42,963 nt of DNA, taken from positions 1-42,963 of the forward strand of contig NZ_FXTN01000020.1 in the NCBI RefSeq assembly GCF_900182595.1, read 5' to 3'. This document shows, piece after piece, positions 8,426 through 17,476 of the stretch. Every line of letters begins with the position of its first letter. The first letter of the stretch is position 1. Source of the DNA: Pedobacter westerhofensis (GTDB lineage: Bacteria > Bacteroidota > Bacteroidia > Sphingobacteriales > Sphingobacteriaceae). The position numbers were made by a program, and so were the translations under genes. The notes beneath the pieces are model-generated. The model did not search any database. It was not told where the DNA came from and worked only from the letters and a program-made list of their open reading frames with translations.

Positions 8426-10249
8426 TTACCGACTTTGTTCTTTCGCTATCTTAATAGCTAAATTTAGAGGCTCATCTAGCCCATTCTTAATACCATCAAT
8501 TGTGGGCGTCAAAATAATGTCGGGTATAATGCCCTTCAAGTGATGTTTGCTTCCGTCAGCATTTTTTGTAATCATTCCCGTATAAGCAATTGTATATTTC
8601 CCAGGCAGATAAATCACGTTAATATTCCCGTTTGTACCTGAGCTAGGTGTTCCTATAATCGTCACATTTGGAAGTCCTTTAACTTGTGCCAAAAATGTTT
8701 CAGATGCACTTTGAGCACTGGCATCAGTAAGAACATATATTTTAGCTTTTATAAAAGGTGTTTCGGCATTTGTCCTTGATCTATCCCGTTGATATCCTAC
8801 CCTTTCAAAATCTGGATATATAATCTGTGGAATAAAGAAAAATTGTCTTTTTTTCAACGGCTTATTTATTAAATGAGGGAGGATATTAAAAACTTCATCA
8901 TTCAGAGGATATCCTCGAAGATCGAATATAATGGCTTTTGCACTGAAAAGTTGTTCCACAATTAACTTCTTGGTCACGGAGTCACGAGAAAGGTTTATGT
9001 AATATATTTCTGGTCTAAGCCAACCTTCTTTTGTATAAGGCTCATTTTCAGAGCCACTTCTATAACCTAGACCTACCATATTTCTTTCTGCAAGAAAAGT
9101 CCTCTTACCATTTTTCCCAGAGATAGAAATAGGTGCACTCGTGTTTTTGGGGCCATTTAGTGCCATAACTAAGGATTTTGATCTTTTCCACTGTGGCGAT
9201 CCCGAGAGATATTCTTCCCTGGACAATAGATATTTCATGATGTCCTGATGCTCAATGGAATCCACTGTATCCCCTAATTCGACACCACCAAGCTTTTGGT
9301 TGTTAATCTTTTTAACAACAATCTTTCCCTCTGCTTCAGTGAGCGTTAAAGATGCAGTAGCCTCATTGCTTTTCTCTTTGGGTTGTGTGAGATCGACAAA
9401 CATATGTCCGTCGTTCATTTCCGCACACATCAGCCGTAATGTATTTAAGAAGTCCTCCGGATTCTTATCTGAAATGGATTTTTTAATTGCCTTAGTGAGA
9501 ATAGTTTCTGCTGGTAAGGATGCATCATTCCAGTAAGGATATGAATGTTTCAGAATATTCCAGGCAATAATAACGTCCGCTAATCTGATCTCAGGAGAAC
9601 TTCCGGTAAGTGATAGCTTTCCTGACGAATCTTTCGGTAGAGCATTTCCCATTTCTCGCATCAGTTCTTGTGTAGCAAGAGGAGCAGCTGCGGGATAGGT
9701 ATTCCCTTGTTTGGAGTACAATGCATATGGAACAATACAGGAAATCCCCTCAACGATATCGGTCTTCAAATACTCTCCAATCTTCGTTCTTGTTTTAAAA
9801 AGCTGTTCCACGGGTTTTTTATCCTTGGTCCCATAAGGGATATTTAGCTTGATGCTCTTATAAATACCAGCATACAAAGGAAGACCGAGCCCCAGGTGTT
9901 GCCATGATACAATGCTATAACCATCTATGTTCGAAGGCTTAATTTTTTTAAAATCAAATCGCTGTGGTGCGGAGGTCGAAAAAATTTGAACAGATGGTGC
10001 AACTCGATTAAAAATACTGTTGAGTTCGGCAATCAGTTCTGTATCATTGCTTGTCGAAAGCATCTTCTTGCTGCCATATACCGCCAGCACAGCCCAGTCT
10101 TTGGGTGCTTCACTAGAAGGGTGGAAGTATTGAACACAGCCGTATAACCTCGCAAATGCTTTTAAGTTTCTTTGCTGTCTTTCTGTCGATTGTGGAAAAG
10201 CTGACAGACTATAAAATAGTGTCATGAGAATTATCAGGACACATCTCAT
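8426..10249 (-). CDS. Secreted S41-family peptidase, 607 aa
   Basis: A serine peptidase of the C-terminal-processing/tricorn (S41) family. An N-terminal signal peptide ends near SLSAFPQS (residue 20). The PDZ-like middle includes GGVELGDTVDSI, and the catalytic core has IIFDLRGYP and the nucleophile segment TDASAQSASETF near residue 511, followed by a glycine-rich TPSSGTNGN. Its start overlaps the stop of the upstream aspartyl protease by four bases (ATGA), so the pair is translationally coupled. Likely periplasmic or outer-membrane associated. With the aspartyl protease it may have been the tail of the RiPP operon before the IS3 insertion; that link is inference. Confidence 0.9.
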   Translation of the reverse strand: MRCVLIILMTLFYSLSAFPQSTERQQRNLKAFARLYGCVQYFHPSSEAPKDWAVLAVYGSKKMLSTSNDTELIAELNSIFNRVAPSVQIFSTSAPQRFDFKKIKPSNIDGYSIVSWQHLGLGLPLYAGIYKSIKLNIPYGTKDKKPVEQLFKTRTKIGEYLKTDIVEGISCIVPYALYSKQGNTYPAAAPLATQELMREMGNALPKDSSGKLSLTGSSPEIRLADVIIAWNILKHSYPYWNDASLPAETILTKAIKKSISDKNPEDFLNTLRLMCAEMNDGHMFVDLTQPKEKSNEATASLTLTEAEGKIVVKKINNQKLGGVELGDTVDSIEHQDIMKYLLSREEYLSGSPQWKRSKSLVMALNGPKNTSAPISISGKNGKRTFLAERNMVGLGYRSGSENEPYTKEGWLRPEIYYINLSRDSVTKKLIVEQLFSAKAIIFDLRGYPLNDEVFNILPHLINKPLKKRQFFFIPQIIYPDFERVGYQRDRSRTNAETPFIKAKIYVLTDASAQSASETFLAQVKGLPNVTIIGTPSSGTNGNINVIYLPGKYTIAYTGMITKNADGSKHHLKGIIPDIILTPTIDGIKNGLDEPLNLAIKIAKEQSR

Positions 10250-11412
10250 TTCTTTTCAATTTCTAATTTTCGCAATTTGCCGTCCCTAGACCGTATGGTT
10301 ATAGTAGACCTTTCTTTCCCTTCAAGGATTGACTTTTTATTGAGCAGATCACAAAGATCTACGGTTTCAAAAGAAGTTCCATCAACTTCGACGATCTGTT
10401 CACCCAAAGCAACGCTACTACCTGCTTCATCCCAAACTAAGCCCACAACCATTTTGTTGTTGTTAAAGGTTGGTTGAAACGGCCACTGCTTTTCAGCCAG
10501 GTCTATCTCTCTAGCATTGCCTTCAAAATAAAACTTCTGGTGTATGAAGTCAATGGTAACGATACCATAGTTAAGCATTTTAGATCCCAATCTTGCTCCT
10601 GACCCTTTACTTGTTACAGTCATTACATTTTTCAAATGTACGTCAGCAATGTTAAAAGTTGGGAATTTCAATAAGAACTTCTCATTATCCTTTTCCAAGC
10701 CAAATGCTCCTATCTGATTGGCTCCATAACCCTTTGTGACTGTTTCGTAAACATTCGCTTTTTTAAGCTGGTCCATCGAAGTTTCAGAAAGTGAGAGCAG
10801 GCCATTGTCACCTGTATCAAAATTTACCCGCATTGTTGGATTCCCTGAGAACTGCACTTTAAATACAGGATAGCTCTGAATGGTGTCTAAAAAGAGACTA
10901 ATCCCCTTCTTGTCGGCTAGTTGAAGTTTCTCAGTCAGATCGGTTATGACTATAGTCTTTTTCTGGCTGTTTATTTGGATGATCGAATTCCTAAGTAAGT
11001 TGCTTCCTAAAATACCGTCAACATTCCAGCATTTAAAAAAGTCGGGAACTCCGACAACCGCTGGTATACCACCGAAGTTAAGGTTACCTAAGGCAATATC
11101 CTTAATGATGACTGTCGGGCTAGAAGCCTTGTTTCCATTTACATCATTTACCTGATTATTCTGAAGTTTGTCCGCATTTACTGCCGTTAAAATTTTTGAA
11201 CTTAGGCACATCGGAGCCCCTGTATCAAACAGGAAGTTATAATCGATCCCATTGATTTTGACTTTGACTATCATTTTGCCATTTATATCCTGATAGGGTA
11301 TTTCCTCAAAATAATTAGTTGATTTTGTTCCGCCTCTATTATAGGAAAGGCTCTGCGAAAAACTATACTCGGTTATGAGCAAAAAAAAAGCGATAAATAA
11401 AATTCTATACAT
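10246..11412 (-). CDS. Secreted retropepsin-like aspartyl protease with PDZ domain, 388 aa
   Basis: Two aspartyl-protease half-domains are visible, each with an active-site motif: LFDTGAPM (D63) and NFDTGDNG (D199), with the hydrophobic DGILGSNLL after the first. A C-terminal PDZ domain covers about residues 310-388 (ALGEQIVEVDG). A signal peptide ends near YSFSQS (residue 20). It is coupled by a 4-bp overlap to the S41 peptidase. The IS3 end is 42 bp upstream of the start, so the native promoter or upstream operon gene has been moved away; transcription may now come from the IS. Confidence 0.9.
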   Translation of the reverse strand: MYRILFIAFFLLITEYSFSQSLSYNRGGTKSTNYFEEIPYQDINGKMIVKVKINGIDYNFLFDTGAPMCLSSKILTAVNADKLQNNQVNDVNGNKASSPTVIIKDIALGNLNFGGIPAVVGVPDFFKCWNVDGILGSNLLRNSIIQINSQKKTIVITDLTEKLQLADKKGISLFLDTIQSYPVFKVQFSGNPTMRVNFDTGDNGLLSLSETSMDQLKKANVYETVTKGYGANQIGAFGLEKDNEKFLLKFPTFNIADVHLKNVMTVTSKGSGARLGSKMLNYGIVTIDFIHQKFYFEGNAREIDLAEKQWPFQPTFNNNKMVVGLVWDEAGSSVALGEQIVEVDGTSFETVDLCDLLNKKSILEGKERSTITIRSRDGKLRKLEIEKK

Positions 11413-11493
11413 GATCCTATTTTAATCCGAAACTAATTAAAATTAGCGAAGCGGTGACCTCCCCCCAATTTTAAGACACGTTAAATTCGAAAA

Positions 11494-12312
11494 TCAGGGC
11501 ATTAACTGGTTTTTTTGCCACATCTCCTGAGGCGTTAAACCTCCTAAGGAACTATGTGGTCTAAAGGTATTATATTCTGCTCTCCATGCTTCAATTTTTT
11601 CTATTGCATCTTCCATTGACAAAAACCAGTTGGTGTTTAGGCATTCATCACGGAAGCTTCCATTAAAAGACTCAATATATGCATTATCTGTGGGTTTCCC
11701 CGGGCGGGAGAAATCAAGTATGACCTGATTTTCATATGCCCATTTATCCAATACTTTGGATATAAATTCACTTCCGTTATCTACTCTAATTTTTTTTGGA
11801 ATGGCATTGCATTCCTCTTTTAACCTTTCCAGTACAGTCACCACCTGTTCCCCTTTTATACCTTGCTCTGGGTAAATATCAAGACAAAATCTTGTATAAT
11901 TATCCACTATAGTTAAGGACCTGAACTTCCTGCCGTCAAACAGCTGATCGGACACAAAATCCATACTCCAGCACTCATGTAAATGCGAGGGCGGTACGCG
12001 TTCTAAGCGGTGCGCACCGGCTCGGTTTCTTCTAGGTCTTTTACTACGCAGGTTCAATCCTTCCAGTTTATAAAGTCTGTAAACTCTGTTATAACTATCT
12101 TTAAAGCCTTCTCGGCGAAGCAATGTAAAGATTCTTTCACTGCCATATCTCACCCGAGTTTCTGCAATCTCCTTCATGCGCATTCTGATTACCTTGTCAT
12201 CACGACCTATCTTTTTATAATACCACATCGAGCGGCAAAATTTAGTGACCGCACAAGCCCTATGCACAGAAACTTTGTAACTGACTACTAAAGCTTCGGC
12301 CAGCCCCTTCAA
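11494..12312 (-). CDS. IS3-family transposase OrfB (DDE integrase)
   Basis: Carries the rve integrase core with the DDE triad: D in SMDFVSDQ, D in RVDNGSEF and E in AYIESFNGSFRDECL, ending with the IS407-type FRPHSSLGGLTPQEMW. The nominal start at 12312 is TTG; the frame is open back into the A-run at 12331-12338, so the product is probably made only as an OrfAB fusion by -1 frameshifting. Confidence 0.92.
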   Translation of the reverse strand: MKGLAEALVVSYKVSVHRACAVTKFCRSMWYYKKIGRDDKVIRMRMKEIAETRVRYGSERIFTLLRREGFKDSYNRVYRLYKLEGLNLRSKRPRRNRAGAHRLERVPPSHLHECWSMDFVSDQLFDGRKFRSLTIVDNYTRFCLDIYPEQGIKGEQVVTVLERLKEECNAIPKKIRVDNGSEFISKVLDKWAYENQVILDFSRPGKPTDNAYIESFNGSFRDECLNTNWFLSMEDAIEKIEAWRAEYNTFRPHSSLGGLTPQEMWQKNQLMP

Positions 12313-12323
12313 CTGGGCTGGCC

Positions 12324-12590
12324 TTAAAGCTTTTTTTTAAGTACATCTTGCAGCATATGTTTGTCCAGACTTAAATCTGCTACGAGTTGTTTGAGTTTGG
12401 CATTCTCATCCTCTAGCTGTCGTAGACGTCTGAGTTCAGTGACACCAAGACCACCGAATTTCTTCTTCCAGTTATAATAGGTCGCCTGGTGAATACCCAT
12501 TTTGCGACAAACCTCTTCTACAGAAACTCCCGTTTCTGCCTGTTGCAGTGCAAATGCAATCTGCGCTTCTGTAAACTTGCTCTTTTCCAT
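12324..12590 (-). CDS. IS3-family OrfA (HTH protein), 88 aa
   Basis: A short helix-turn-helix protein typical of IS3-group elements: KFTEAQIAFALQQAE at the N-terminus, the HTH MGIHQATYYNWKKKFGG, and a leucine-zipper-like tail (LEDENAKLKQLVADL). It binds the terminal repeats in this family. It ends in an A8 run, giving the DVLKKKL terminus. Confidence 0.92.
   Translation of the reverse strand: MEKSKFTEAQIAFALQQAETGVSVEEVCRKMGIHQATYYNWKKKFGGLGVTELRRLRQLEDENAKLKQLVADLSLDKHMLQDVLKKKL
12331..12338 (-). other. Probable -1 frameshift site (A8)
   Basis: Read on the minus strand this is eight consecutive A just before the orfA stop. The orfB frame is exactly -1 relative to orfA and opens inside this run, as expected for programmed frameshifting in IS3 elements. 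Confidence 0.75.
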
Positions 12591-12699
12591 CTCAATTACT
12601 GTATGTTTAAGTTAAGTAATTGCCCGGATTTTTTCGACTTTTCAGCGGTCTGGTTTTTCGGGGGGAGGTCAACTGAAACGATCTATTTAAATCAAATAT

Positions 12700-13941
12700 T
12701 TAATCTATTTTAAGTGGTTTTCTCCATTGGACGTGACCTGTGTCACTTACCGATTGTATCTGATATCTGCCATGAGCGATTGCTACCCCATAATTTCTTA
12801 TCCCTTTCTTGACTATAAATTGATCGACCGGAATTCCATCAAGATCATCTTCCTCAAAAATTTGGATTAGATTTCCAACATCGCTGTTTTTGACTAATAT
12901 CTGGCTGATTTTGATACCTGCTTTCTGTAACATATAGTCATTACGTCCCAATTTCATTCTGACTTTGGGCCACGCAACAGTTATATCATAGTCTCCTTTT
13001 CTAGCTTCAGCTGAGACAGTGGGTACATTTAGACTGTCTAATACTACTACTGGCGCTCCATTAAAATCACTGCCTGCAGAGCTCCCTATCCTTGAAGTGA
13101 ATTCATCATCGTCTAACACACTTTGATTAATGGTTAAAGGGTCAATACCTGATATAACCTTAAAATATTCAGCCATATACATGCCTTTACTTGTAGTAGC
13201 TTGCTCCCAAATATGAGATACACCTGCATGAACAAGAATCTTTGCTTCGGGATCTTTTACTAAAATCTGGTATAGATTTCTTGCCTCAAGTAATTCTCTC
13301 ATGTTTCTTCTGTGAGCGGGGAAGTTCGGATTATCTGGTGTAGTGTCCTCGCTTTCATATGAAACTAAATGGAATCCCAGTCGCTGTGCCTCTCTAATTA
13401 AGTTTCCCATATTCGGCTCGTTAGCATATACAGCTGCTTTATCTCTTTTAAGGATGATATTAGTTTCCGGTATCAGAGCTTCAAGTGCCAGATATCTGTA
13501 TCCAACATCATAGAACTCTTGCAGTAAATTATACGTTAAAATTCGGTGTTTTGGAATGTAATGATTTTCATTAATCATCACTACTTTATGTTTCTTTGCC
13601 AATTCTATAATATAGGGTATAGCTGGCGTGAAGTTCAGTTTATGATTTCTAACGATTGAATCTTTTCCTTCGAATTTATACGGATAATCCTCGCCCACAA
13701 ATGACGAAAATAAATTTATTGCCTGATCGTAGCTGTATGTCGATAAATTTCCCGGATTTGATCTATGTGCATCGTAATACAGTTTTCTCAACGCCTTGAC
13801 AGTATCAATTGCCTTAAGATATTGATTCTGTTTTATATAGTTCAAGCCTAAATTGTAGACATTAACAGTTTGACAGAAAATTTTCCCACCAAAAAATATT
13901 AATAATGTTAATAGCGCTGTTTTTTTCATAATGTTTTTCAA
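12700..13941 (-). CDS. Secreted erythromycin-esterase/ChaN-like protein, 413 aa
   Basis: A signal peptide (LLTLLIFFGGKIFCQT) precedes a domain with MINENHYIPKHR near residue 121, resembling the Glu/His motifs of EreA and ChaN-like proteins, and ILVHAGVSHIWEQ further on. No TPR or membrane segment beyond the signal is evident. It lies 28 bp after the HlyD gene on the same strand, so it is probably the last gene of the RiPP operon transcript upstream of the IS3 element. Possible roles are esterase action on an ester-crosslinked peptide or self-protection; both are inference. The family match is by motif only. Confidence 0.65.
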   Translation of the reverse strand: MKNIMKKTALLTLLIFFGGKIFCQTVNVYNLGLNYIKQNQYLKAIDTVKALRKLYYDAHRSNPGNLSTYSYDQAINLFSSFVGEDYPYKFEGKDSIVRNHKLNFTPAIPYIIELAKKHKVVMINENHYIPKHRILTYNLLQEFYDVGYRYLALEALIPETNIILKRDKAAVYANEPNMGNLIREAQRLGFHLVSYESEDTTPDNPNFPAHRRNMRELLEARNLYQILVKDPEAKILVHAGVSHIWEQATTSKGMYMAEYFKVISGIDPLTINQSVLDDDEFTSRIGSSAGSDFNGAPVVVLDSLNVPTVSAEARKGDYDITVAWPKVRMKLGRNDYMLQKAGIKISQILVKNSDVGNLIQIFEEDDLDGIPVDQFIVKKGIRNYGVAIAHGRYQIQSVSDTGHVQWRKPLKID

Positions 13942-13969
13942 ATAATATTTAATCTTTTACAGACCCAAG

Positions 13970-15265
13970 CTATTCATATTGGGTAAGGTTTCTGGAAAAA
14001 CTATTTACCAACCTACTTAGAATAGATGATTCTTCAGTAATAACATCAGCCTCTCCCAACATCCCATTTTTTAGAATAATCTTCCTATCCTGAGTTTTAT
14101 TTTCATATCGATCCAGACTTATTTTGGCAATAAATACACTGTCTTTCACTGCAACATCCGAAATATCAGATACTCTTCCCCTGACTAACCCATATTGTTC
14201 ATACGGATAACTTTGCATCTTTATTACAACCCTTTGACCAGCATGTATTTTTCCCATATTGTACTGCGGTACTTGGATTTCGCCAAAAAAATCTGTATTC
14301 CCTGGATTGATGATGAAAATAGCATCATTTGTATTCAAGTTCTGATTCTCTTGAATAATGCCCGCGAATGCAACTTTTCCGGCGATAGGTGCTATTAATA
14401 TATACTTAAGTGTCCATGCGTCGATTTCTGTTATCAATGCATTTAAGGATTGTAAAAATTTAGCTTTTTCTTGAATAATGATATTATCAAGATCTAGGAT
14501 TTCTTTTTGTTTAGCGTAATAGGAGCTAGTGTTATTGATCAATGCTGCATCAGATTGGTGAAGAGGATATTTACTCGAAAAATACTTGTTTTGTTCATTT
14601 TTAAATTCCCCTCTTGAGATAACACCTTTCTCCATGAGTTTTGAATAAGCTTTGTATTGTTCATCGGCATTCAATATCTCTTTTTCCTGAAGAGATCTTT
14701 GTTGATTGATATTTTTTTTAAGTTTTTCTATTTCTTTAAGATCATTGATTAGAAATTGCTTTTGCCTAACATAATGGCCACCTTGTGTTGTGCTAATGAA
14801 TTCTAAGTATGATTGGTAAAATAATTGATAAGACGACTGGATTTCACCCAGATTCAAATTGTTGCCGGGAAGCTTCATTGAGACTTTATCACCTGAGTTT
14901 AATGCTAATCTCAAAGATTTTAAACTGTGAAGTAAAGATAAAATATCCTGGTGATTGGCAGTGCTTTCTAGATACGCAAGTGCCTGATTTATTGCAACGG
15001 TTTGATTGTTAGCAACCAAAATACGAACAAGCTTTGCATTTTGCCTTGATAATACTGATTTTGGCGAATTCAAGGAGTTCACTTTAAGAGAGGTCCGTAT
15101 AATATCCGGGTATTGAATATTAGCTGCCATTATCACCATAATCGAAAGCACAGCAACCACTACAGTTGTACCGATACGCAAAATCTTTTTTGGAACTGCA
15201 GTTATGATGGTAGAAATATCATCACTATGTAGTTGTTCATCTTCTATAAATAGTTGTTCTGGCAT
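13970..15265 (-). CDS. HlyD-family periplasmic adaptor subunit, 431 aa
   Basis: A membrane-fusion protein that bridges an ABC exporter to the outer membrane. There is a cytoplasmic N-terminus, one transmembrane segment (about 31-49), a long helical coiled-coil hairpin (about 150-270) and lipoyl/beta-barrel parts with LIAPIAGKVAFAG and AGQRVVIKMQSYPYEQYG. The start lies four bases after the exporter stop, so the two are coupled. It serves the C39 exporter for the RiPP product. Confidence 0.93.
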   Translation of the reverse strand: MPEQLFIEDEQLHSDDISTIITAVPKKILRIGTTVVVAVLSIMVIMAANIQYPDIIRTSLKVNSLNSPKSVLSRQNAKLVRILVANNQTVAINQALAYLESTANHQDILSLLHSLKSLRLALNSGDKVSMKLPGNNLNLGEIQSSYQLFYQSYLEFISTTQGGHYVRQKQFLINDLKEIEKLKKNINQQRSLQEKEILNADEQYKAYSKLMEKGVISRGEFKNEQNKYFSSKYPLHQSDAALINNTSSYYAKQKEILDLDNIIIQEKAKFLQSLNALITEIDAWTLKYILIAPIAGKVAFAGIIQENQNLNTNDAIFIINPGNTDFFGEIQVPQYNMGKIHAGQRVVIKMQSYPYEQYGLVRGRVSDISDVAVKDSVFIAKISLDRYENKTQDRKIILKNGMLGEADVITEESSILSRLVNSFSRNLTQYE

Positions 15266-15269
15266 ATAC

Positions 15270-17459
15270 TTACAACGCTACGTCTAATTGATTTTTGACT
15301 AACTCAAAATAATCCCCACGTTCTTCCAGAAGACTGTAATGATTGCCATTCTCGACAATCATTCCGTATTTCAGCACGATAATATGATCAGCATTTTTTA
15401 TGGTGCTCAACCGATGCGCTACAATCACTACGGTTCTCGCTTTGAAAAACTCTTCCAGGTTTTGCATAATTGTACGTTCATTATTAGCATCCAAAGAATT
15501 GGTAGCTTCGTCAAAAAAAATATAATCCGGATCTTTATAAACCGCTCTAGCAATCAGCAATCTTTGTTTTTGTCCCTGGCTCAAGCCATTTCCTTCTGCT
15601 CCAACCTTTGTGTGTATTCCCAATGGCAATCCGTCAATTAAATCGCCAATGTTAGCAATTGAAATCGCCTTTTCAAGCTTTTCTTCGTCTGGATATTCGT
15701 CGCCTACTGCTATATTGTTTACAATGGAATCGGAAAATATAAATCCCTCTTGCATGACTATACCACACCTACTCCGCCAGTACTTAGGACTAATTTGCTC
15801 TAATTTAGTAGCCCCAACTCTTATCTCGCCACCTTCAGGAACGTAGAATCGCAATAACATTTTCAAAATGGTTGTTTTCCCACTTCCACTTAATCCTACA
15901 ATAGCCGTTGTTTTTCCCTCTGGAATATTAAAATTTATGTTTCTTAATACTGGGTTGTTTTCGGATCCAGGATAAGTAAAGCTCAAATTGTTTATTTCAA
16001 TGGTTTTATTATCTGGCAAAATTGTTCTAAATGTTTTACTAATAGGTTCCTCATCCTTGATAGCGTGAACTTCAATCATACGTTCAAGGCTCATTTTCGC
16101 ATCTTGCATATGCTGAATAAAATTCAAAAGTTGCTCTATTGGACTGTTTAATTGTCCAATGATATATTGAATAGCTACCATGCCCCCTAGAGTCAAATCA
16201 CCTTCGATGACAGTTTTTGCAACTATAAATGTGATAACAATATTTTTGCCTTCGTTTATAAAAAATGCTCCAGCTTGTTGAACTTGTCCAATAGCAAGGC
16301 TTTTGAGATTGAAATCAAAAATGCTTGCTTGAATACCTTCCCACTTCCAACGTTTTTGTTTTTCACAGTTATTGAGTTTTATTTCCTGCATTCCTTCCAC
16401 TAATTCGATGAGATTGGCCTGTTCTCTTGAATTCATTTCAAATCTTTTATAATCCAAGTCTCTACGCTTTTTGAGGAACCAGACTACCCACACTGTGTAT
16501 AGAATGGTACTAATCAAAAAAATCACAAAGATCAATGAATTATAATAACCGAGGAGTATAGAAAATACAATTAGGTTAAATAATGAAAATATTGTATTTA
16601 AGGTCGAACTGGTCAGAAAATCTTCAATTCTCTTTTGATCCTTTATTCTTTGCATGATATCTCCAGTCATTTTCGTATCGAAAAAACTCATGGGAAGCTT
16701 CATTAGCTTAATTAGGAAGTCAGTTAAAATAGATATACTTATCCTCGTACTGATATGTAATAATATCCACGACCTTATGAATTCTACACTCATCCTACCT
16801 AGCAAGAGTGCAGTTTGTGCTATAAGAATTACATAAACGAAATTGAGATTTCTCGAATTTATTCCTATATCAACTACAGACTGGGTGAGAAAAGGTATGA
16901 TCAATTGAATCACGCTGCCTACCAACAAACCTAATAACAATTGCCAGAAAAGTTTTTTATATCTTGCAGTGTATTCCAAAAGTAATGAAGTTAGACTCAG
17001 TTCATTGACTTTATCCTCTTCCACCTCAAAGAACAGCGGCGAAGGAGATAATAGCATTACAATTCCTTCATTGTAACTTTGTTTTTCATGTCCAGACCAG
17101 TGCATGAGAAATTCTGCTTTACTATAGACTATTGACCCTCGAGCGGGATCTGCAATATAGTGCTTGTTGCCTTTTATTCTATGCAAGATTACAAAATGGT
17201 TTTGATCCCAATGAATGATACATGGCAAATCAATCTGTAGTAAAGTAGCATATTTGATTTTGGAAGCACGAGTTCTAAGTCCTATCTTTTCTGCTGCTTC
17301 ACTTATTCCAAGTAATGATACCCCGTCCCTATTTATGCTAGTTAATGCTCTTAACTTCTGTAAGCTTATATTTTTACCATAAAATTTCGCGACCATACGT
17401 AGACATGTTGGCCCGCAGTCCATTCGGTCGAGTTGTTTATATATGGGAAATTTTTTCAC
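15270..17459 (-). CDS. Peptidase-containing ABC transporter (C39, PCAT), 729 aa
   Basis: Cuts double-glycine leaders and exports the peptide. The N-terminal C39 peptidase has C15 (MDCGPTCL), H88 (QNHFVIL) and D104 (YIADPARG). A six-helix membrane domain follows (about 165-440), then the ATPase with Walker A GLSGSGKTT (about residue 522), signature GLSQGQKQRL, Walker B YIFFDEATNSLD and the H-loop VVIVAHRLST. All catalytic residues are present. It starts 17 bp after gwsS. The natural substrate is the Gly-Gly precursor at 19731-19892. Confidence 0.96.
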   Translation of the reverse strand: MKKFPIYKQLDRMDCGPTCLRMVAKFYGKNISLQKLRALTSINRDGVSLLGISEAAEKIGLRTRASKIKYATLLQIDLPCIIHWDQNHFVILHRIKGNKHYIADPARGSIVYSKAEFLMHWSGHEKQSYNEGIVMLLSPSPLFFEVEEDKVNELSLTSLLLEYTARYKKLFWQLLLGLLVGSVIQLIIPFLTQSVVDIGINSRNLNFVYVILIAQTALLLGRMSVEFIRSWILLHISTRISISILTDFLIKLMKLPMSFFDTKMTGDIMQRIKDQKRIEDFLTSSTLNTIFSLFNLIVFSILLGYYNSLIFVIFLISTILYTVWVVWFLKKRRDLDYKRFEMNSREQANLIELVEGMQEIKLNNCEKQKRWKWEGIQASIFDFNLKSLAIGQVQQAGAFFINEGKNIVITFIVAKTVIEGDLTLGGMVAIQYIIGQLNSPIEQLLNFIQHMQDAKMSLERMIEVHAIKDEEPISKTFRTILPDNKTIEINNLSFTYPGSENNPVLRNINFNIPEGKTTAIVGLSGSGKTTILKMLLRFYVPEGGEIRVGATKLEQISPKYWRSRCGIVMQEGFIFSDSIVNNIAVGDEYPDEEKLEKAISIANIGDLIDGLPLGIHTKVGAEGNGLSQGQKQRLLIARAVYKDPDYIFFDEATNSLDANNERTIMQNLEEFFKARTVVIVAHRLSTIKNADHIIVLKYGMIVENGNHYSLLEERGDYFELVKNQLDVAL

Positions 17460-17476
17460 GTTAATTTATTTGAGAT

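Larger units (their letters stand above)
11455..12671 (-). mobile_element. IS3-family element (IS407-like), 1217 bp
   Basis: Twelve-base perfect terminal inverted repeats TGACCTCCCCCC bound an intact element with orfA and orfB on the minus strand. The 4-bp flanks (gcgg and actg) do not match, so no target duplication is visible; either the flank changed after insertion or the element arrived by recombination. It sits between the RiPP-operon Ere-like gene and the aspartyl protease; removing it leaves about 70 bp between them. Confidence 0.9.

Noticed and set aside
11451..12675. Target duplication around the first IS3
   Set aside because: The flanking tetranucleotides gcgg and actg do not match.
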